Assembly (NCBI GenBank): GCA_016293435.1
Contig: JAEDEG010000006.1
Coordinates: 1-43,598 of the forward strand
Direction: 5' to 3'
DNA: 43,598 nt
From: Clostridia bacterium
GTDB taxonomy: Bacteria > Bacillota > Clostridia > UMGS1810
Of this stretch, positions 39,962-43,598 are shown piece by piece (position 1 is the first letter of the stretch; each line of letters opens with the position of its first letter). The position numbers and the translations under genes were made by a program. Under the pieces are notes generated by a model. It was given only the letters and a program-made list of their open reading frames with translations. It was not told the DNA's origin and made no database searches.

Positions 39962-40936
39962 TTATTTATCTTTGGAACGGGGATTATTTCGACGCTCATC
40001 ACGTTTTTCATAAGCTTTGATAATTTGCTGAACAAGGCGATGGCGCACAACGTCTTTTTCTGTGAGATAACAAAATGCCACATCATCAATGTTTTTGAGA
40101 ACACTGATAACATCTTTGAGTCCGCTGCGCTTGCCGTCGGGCAAATCAACCTGAGTTATGTCTCCGGTAACTATGGCTTTTGAATTAAAGCCGATACGTG
40201 TAAGAAACATCTTCATCTGCTCCGGAGTAGTGTTTTGGGCTTCGTCGAGTATTATAAAGCTGTCGTCAAGGGTACGCCCTCTCATATATGCAAGAGGCGC
40301 TATCTCTATTGCTCCGCGCTCAGCAAGGCGCGCATATGCTTCGGTACCGAACATTTCGTACAGGGCATCGTAGAGAGGACGGAGATAGGGGTCGACTTTG
40401 CTCTGGAGATCGCCGGGGAGAAAGCCGAGTTTTTCGCCTGCTTCGATGGCGGGTCGTGTGAGAATAATACGACTCACATTTTTTGCTTTAAATTCTTTGA
40501 CAGCCATGGCAACAGCAAGATAAGTCTTTCCGGTACCGGCCGGACCGATACCGAAGGTTATAGTATGGCTTTTGATTGCATCAACGTAGTGTTTCTGACC
40601 AAGAGTTTTGCTTTTTAACGGTTTGCCCTTTGCAGTGATACATATGCAGTCCTTACCGTAGAGAACGGTTTCGTCAACACCGGACTTTACCATGTCTATA
40701 GCATAGTCAAGGTTTTGGTCGGTGATAGGCTCTCCTGATTCTAAAATCTTGCACAAATGAAGAATAACATTTTCGGCCTTAACAACGTTTTCATCAGATC
40801 CTGATATTTTTACAATGCTGTCACGGCTTACAACCGATACATCAAACTCTTTTTTTATAACATTTATGTTTTTGTCAAACTCTCCGAATATGGATATTAT
40901 TTTTCCGATATCTGAAATTTCAAGTGCTTTTTCCAA
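39962..40936 (-). CDS. phoH: PhoH-like ATPase
   Basis: A 324-residue PhoH/YbeZ family ATPase. Walker A is FGIGPAGTGKTYLAVAMAV, the second motif RPAIEAGEKLGFLPGDLQSKVDPYLRPLYDAL and Walker B DSFIILDEAQNTTPEQMKMFL. Likely an RNA helicase partner of YbeY, its neighbour. The start is TTG 40936, 8 nt after a GGAGG; the ATG-initiated longer frame (40981) overlaps yqfD and has no site. Confidence 0.95.
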   Translation of the reverse strand: MEKALEISDIGKIISIFGEFDKNINVIKKEFDVSVVSRDSIVKISGSDENVVKAENVILHLCKILESGEPITDQNLDYAIDMVKSGVDETVLYGKDCICITAKGKPLKSKTLGQKHYVDAIKSHTITFGIGPAGTGKTYLAVAMAVKEFKAKNVSRIILTRPAIEAGEKLGFLPGDLQSKVDPYLRPLYDALYEMFGTEAYARLAERGAIEIAPLAYMRGRTLDDSFIILDEAQNTTPEQMKMFLTRIGFNSKAIVTGDITQVDLPDGKRSGLKDVISVLKNIDDVAFCYLTEKDVVRHRLVQQIIKAYEKRDERRNNPRSKDK

Positions 40937-40955
40937 AATGTATAACCTCCGTATA

Positions 40956-42176
40956 TTATTGAGTTTTCTCCTCACCGTCATCTCGAGTGACAGAGTTGTC
41001 GGACTTGGTTACAGCAATAGGATTTTCCACTGCGATATTCTCTATACATTCAAAGGTTACGCAGGCATAAATTGAACCGTCGCTGTTGTATTTTATATCC
41101 TTTGTTGTATTTACTACGGTTGCCGTCTCGGGAATGGAAGCACTGAGTCTGGCTGCAAGATCACTGACGGCTCTTTGTTCGGTTTGCTGTCTGTCCGAAT
41201 AGCACTCCTTCTTTATTATCTCACAATATTGCTTATTTGTAAATGCCAATGGTAAATATTTTTTACCAAATATTTTTATTCTTTTCTCATTGAATTTAAC
41301 CAAAAAAGAATTTTGGGGTGGTGAGGGTCTTGTTTCCAGTGACCAGCCAAACAGTTTTATGCCGAAGGATGTAATTTTTTTCGGATTTGTGGAATATGAA
41401 TAATAATTCATATAGTAATTATCTTCGAGAGAATATCGGGTTTTTGCATAAACACTGCCAGATGCACGCACAAAGCGCACCGGTGCACTTTCGCTTGAAT
41501 CGTATACACCGCCAATTAGAAGATCACCCTCTTTAACATATGTACCCTCAGATACATGAAGTACACCTGTTTGGGCTATTGCCTCGGTAATAACTCCCTC
41601 ACGCGATGCTACTATATTACAGCTGTAGCTTGTATCGTAAAATTCGGGTAGGGAGGTTTTTTCGCGTACGTCTACGTTGGCGCAATTGCCGTTTATATCA
41701 ATCCATATCCATGAAAGACGGTTACATTTTTTTAGAATGTCTTCTTTTATGATATCGGGCTTAATGCTAAAAATAAATCTGCCTCTGTATATACCGCTGT
41801 CTGACAGGATAGATTCTATTTGAGAGTCGGTAAGATAATTATTGCCTGTAATTATAATTTCATTAATAAAAATGGAATTCAGTGCAAAAAGAATAACAAA
41901 AATTGCTGCTGAGGCAATAAATCCGATACGATTTTTGTAAATAAAAAGCTTCATTGCAATGCCAAAGCGTCCGATTATGCCAAGCTCTACATCAAAGTCT
42001 TTTGATATATTGTATGCTTTTTGGACACGGGTGCTTATTATATCGGCATAGTATTCATTTTTAAGACCTATGATATTTTTAAGCTCAACATCATTTGCCC
42101 TACATTCGTTCAAAAAATCGAGTATATTCTCGCCGCTCAGCCTGACCCTTACATAACCTACTACTTTCCAAAACAT
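40956..42176 (-). CDS. yqfD: Sporulation protein YqfD
   Basis: A 406-residue YqfD protein. One transmembrane segment lies at ~85-105 (IGFIASAAIFVILFALNSIFI) after an N-terminal cytoplasmic part (FWKVVGYVRVRLSGENILDFL). The large C-terminal region contains a POTRA-like stretch (ITGNNYLTDSQIESILSDSGIYRG) and GVITEAIAQTGVLHVSEGTYVKEGDLLIGG. It resembles SpoIVFA/YqfD-type membrane proteins made in the mother cell. The start at 42176 follows AGGAGG; it overlaps yqfC by ~10 bp only through the alternative upstream ATG. Confidence 0.9.
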   Translation of the reverse strand: MFWKVVGYVRVRLSGENILDFLNECRANDVELKNIIGLKNEYYADIISTRVQKAYNISKDFDVELGIIGRFGIAMKLFIYKNRIGFIASAAIFVILFALNSIFINEIIITGNNYLTDSQIESILSDSGIYRGRFIFSIKPDIIKEDILKKCNRLSWIWIDINGNCANVDVREKTSLPEFYDTSYSCNIVASREGVITEAIAQTGVLHVSEGTYVKEGDLLIGGVYDSSESAPVRFVRASGSVYAKTRYSLEDNYYMNYYSYSTNPKKITSFGIKLFGWSLETRPSPPQNSFLVKFNEKRIKIFGKKYLPLAFTNKQYCEIIKKECYSDRQQTEQRAVSDLAARLSASIPETATVVNTTKDIKYNSDGSIYACVTFECIENIAVENPIAVTKSDNSVTRDDGEEKTQ

Positions 42177-42186
42177 GCAATCCCTC

Positions 42187-42417
42187 CTATTCAAATGAAA
42201 TCGAATTGAAGCTGCCGCTTATGATAAGTTCATCTGTATTCATCGAGTCTATAACAAGACCTTTTCCGGCTAAGCATATGTTCTTTTTGCCGCACTTTAT
42301 AATAAGAGTGTTTTCATCGTAGGATGCAACATAGCAATCTCCTTTCAGAGTGAGTACATCACCCTGATAAATTAGCTTATATTTTAAATTTATCGGAGAG
42401 ATTTTATTAAAATCCAT
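42187..42417 (-). CDS. yqfC: Sporulation protein YqfC (YabP family)
   Basis: A 76-residue YabP/YqfC family protein, largely beta strand (YKLIYQGDVLTLKGDCYVASYDENTLIIKCG...ICLAGKGLVIDSM). In B. subtilis yqfC is sigma-E dependent and precedes yqfD, the same order as here. It has a GGAAGTG ribosome binding site and is divergent from ylbJ (84 bp between starts). Confidence 0.9.
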   Translation of the reverse strand: MDFNKISPINLKYKLIYQGDVLTLKGDCYVASYDENTLIIKCGKKNICLAGKGLVIDSMNTDELIISGSFNSISFE

Positions 42418-42501
42418 AATTATAATTCACTTCCTCGCTTTACTATTCATATGTAGATTATTTTTTAAATATGTTTTAGTAAGAAGGGAGTATACATAAT
42501 C

Positions 42502-43524
42502 ATGAAAAAAATCAAATCGCTGTTTTTGTTTAGCGGGCTTGTATATATAATATTTTTGCTGATGGGATATTTTGATGAAATACGCCCGTGCATTATCTGT
42601 GCTGCAAAGATGTGGGCAACAGTGCTTTTGCCGTCACTATTTCCTTATCTGATTATAAGCCAGTATGTGTCGCAATCGGGAATACTCTCTGTGATGTACC
42701 CTATACAAAGACTTGTGTCTGCTCTATTTAACATTTGCTATGAAAGCGCAGGAATATATATATGCTCTCTTATATCGGGGTATCCGTCGGGAGCACTATG
42801 TACCTCACAGCTTCAAAAAGAGGGGGTAATTGAATTTGAGGAAGCAAAAAGACTAATTTGTTTTACAAATAATCCAAGCCCGATTTTTTTGATTTCTGCC
42901 GTGGGGGGATGCATGCTCGGCTCTGTGAAAGACGGAATTGCAATATATACCATTCAAACAATTGCTGCCGCTATGTGGGGGGTAGGGTCCGGACTGAAAA
43001 ATCCTAAGTCGGCTAAAAATATAAAAAAGAGCACAATGTGCTCTGTAAGCTTTACGGATTGTTGCTCCAAGGCAGTAACAACCATTTTGGAAATAGGTGG
43101 ATATATAATAATTGCCGCAGCAGCTGGAAAAATAATTTTGATATCGCTCGAAAAGGGGGCAATCGGAAATAATTTGACAAACAGCATGATTGTGTATTCG
43201 TTTCTTGAAATATCAAACGGGATGAAAGCCTTATCACCGCTCGCATCAAATCCCATATGCTTCGGTGTTATGTGTGCATGTGCTTCGTGGGGAGGAATAT
43301 CTGTTATATTACAGATAGCATCTGCATCACCCAAAGGCATCAGCTTTAAAAAAATTGTAAGTTCAAAGGCAATACAAAGCATACTGAGCTTATTTATGGG
43401 TTATGCATACAGATGTGCAGCAGCGCCACGAAATTTTGAAGCACATACTGACGGAATATTTTTGGCATTACTAATTATATGCGCATGCATATTTGGAATA
43501 TATGCTATTAGTGTACATAGTTGA
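42502..43524 (+). CDS. ylbJ: Sporulation integral membrane protein YlbJ-like (nucleoside recognition domain)
   Basis: A 340-residue polytopic membrane protein with ~8 hydrophobic segments and the YlbJ/Gate motifs: WATVLLPSLFPYLIISQY near residue 40, SGYPSGALCTSQLQKEG and CFTNNPSPIFLISAVGGCMLG. YlbJ is made in the mother cell and needed for spore cortex formation in B. subtilis (~400 residues there, so shorter here). It has an AAGGGAG ribosome binding site and is divergent from yqfC. The stop is ~25 bp from the group II intron 3' end. Confidence 0.85.
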   Translation: MKKIKSLFLFSGLVYIIFLLMGYFDEIRPCIICAAKMWATVLLPSLFPYLIISQYVSQSGILSVMYPIQRLVSALFNICYESAGIYICSLISGYPSGALCTSQLQKEGVIEFEEAKRLICFTNNPSPIFLISAVGGCMLGSVKDGIAIYTIQTIAAAMWGVGSGLKNPKSAKNIKKSTMCSVSFTDCCSKAVTTILEIGGYIIIAAAAGKIILISLEKGAIGNNLTNSMIVYSFLEISNGMKALSPLASNPICFGVMCACASWGGISVILQIASASPKGISFKKIVSSKAIQSILSLFMGYAYRCAAAPRNFEAHTDGIFLALLIICACIFGIYAISVHS

Positions 43525-43547
43525 TAGGATTCATTTTACAATGACAA

Positions 43548-43598
43548 TCGAGTAGGGCGAAATTAATCGCCCTCTCACACCACCGTGCGTACCGTTCG
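43548..43598 (-). mobile_element. Group II intron, 3' end (domain VI and part of domain V), continues beyond window
   Basis: Read on the minus strand the last 51 bases run CGAACGGTACGCACGGTGG, then GTGTGAGAGG, a short GGGCGA/TCGCCC hairpin and the ending CTACTCGAT. I recognise this as the 3' end of a bacterial group II intron: the 3' half of domain V (GTACGCACGG) followed by domain VI and the CTACTCGAT terminus typical of class C introns. The reverse transcriptase gene would lie to the right of the window. The 3' splice junction is near 43548; the exact base is not certain. Confidence 0.75.

Overview
The window looks like chromosome of a low-GC, spore-forming anaerobic Firmicute (class Clostridia, Oscillospirales/Ruminococcaceae-like). 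This is inferred from gene content: MurT/GatD, a Prp-processed L27, Asp23/FakA, YqfC/YqfD/YlbJ sporulation proteins, an SLH surface protein, ETF-linked redox enzymes, strong purine-rich ribosome binding sites and sigma-A-like promoters. No rRNA, tRNA or CRISPR array was seen. All family assignments come from reading translations by eye, without database searches.

Layout. 1-4.0 kb: a truncated Lrp/AsnC regulator, a DUF3793 protein, a decayed GH4 glycosidase remnant, and an AraC regulator divergent from a glycoside-hydrolase-like gene. 4.0-8.8 kb (minus strand): obg, the rplU-prp-rpmA operon, and murT-gatD. 8.9-10.9 kb (plus): two unrecognised genes. 10.9-24.0 kb (minus): a long housekeeping run, read in the order of transcription: SbcD-like nuclease, SbcC/YhaN-like ATPase, Asp23, fakA, recG, prfA (own promoter), Sua5/TsaC, arginine-phosphatase-like LMW-PTP, rimI, tsaD, SLH protein. 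24.2-38.4 kb: an accessory metabolic region on the plus strand, interrupted by a minus-strand pair (heparinase-II/III-like lyase and YitT). 38.5-42.4 kb (minus): yqfC-yqfD-phoH-ybeY-era. 42.5-43.5 kb (plus): ylbJ. The last ~50 bp look like the 3' end of a group II intron on the minus strand.

The most interesting part is 24.2-38.4 kb. It encodes a fusion of a xylose-isomerase-like TIM barrel with an acyl-CoA synthetase. Beyond the inserted pair lies a seven-gene plus-strand run: FAD-linked dehydrogenase, two-cluster Fe-S protein, class II aldolase, PfkB sugar kinase, IolB-like isomerase, FGGY kinase and a single-chain EtfB-EtfA fusion. Aldolase + PfkB kinase + IolB recalls the lower inositol pathway (IolJ/IolC/IolB), but the NAD-dependent dehydrogenase IolG and the genes iolD and iolA are absent. 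The FAD/Fe-S/ETF module could replace NAD-dependent substrate oxidation. This is a hypothesis.

A ~120-bp structured repeat occurs three times (5373-5493, 26744-26863, 29835-29953). Each copy can form three hairpins. Two copies lie in the same orientation directly in front of the ribosome binding site of a gene (obg, and a small Cys-rich protein). Copies 2 and 3 are inverted relative to each other and flank the heparinase/yitT pair, suggesting a mobile or invertible cassette or a dispersed RNA regulatory element.
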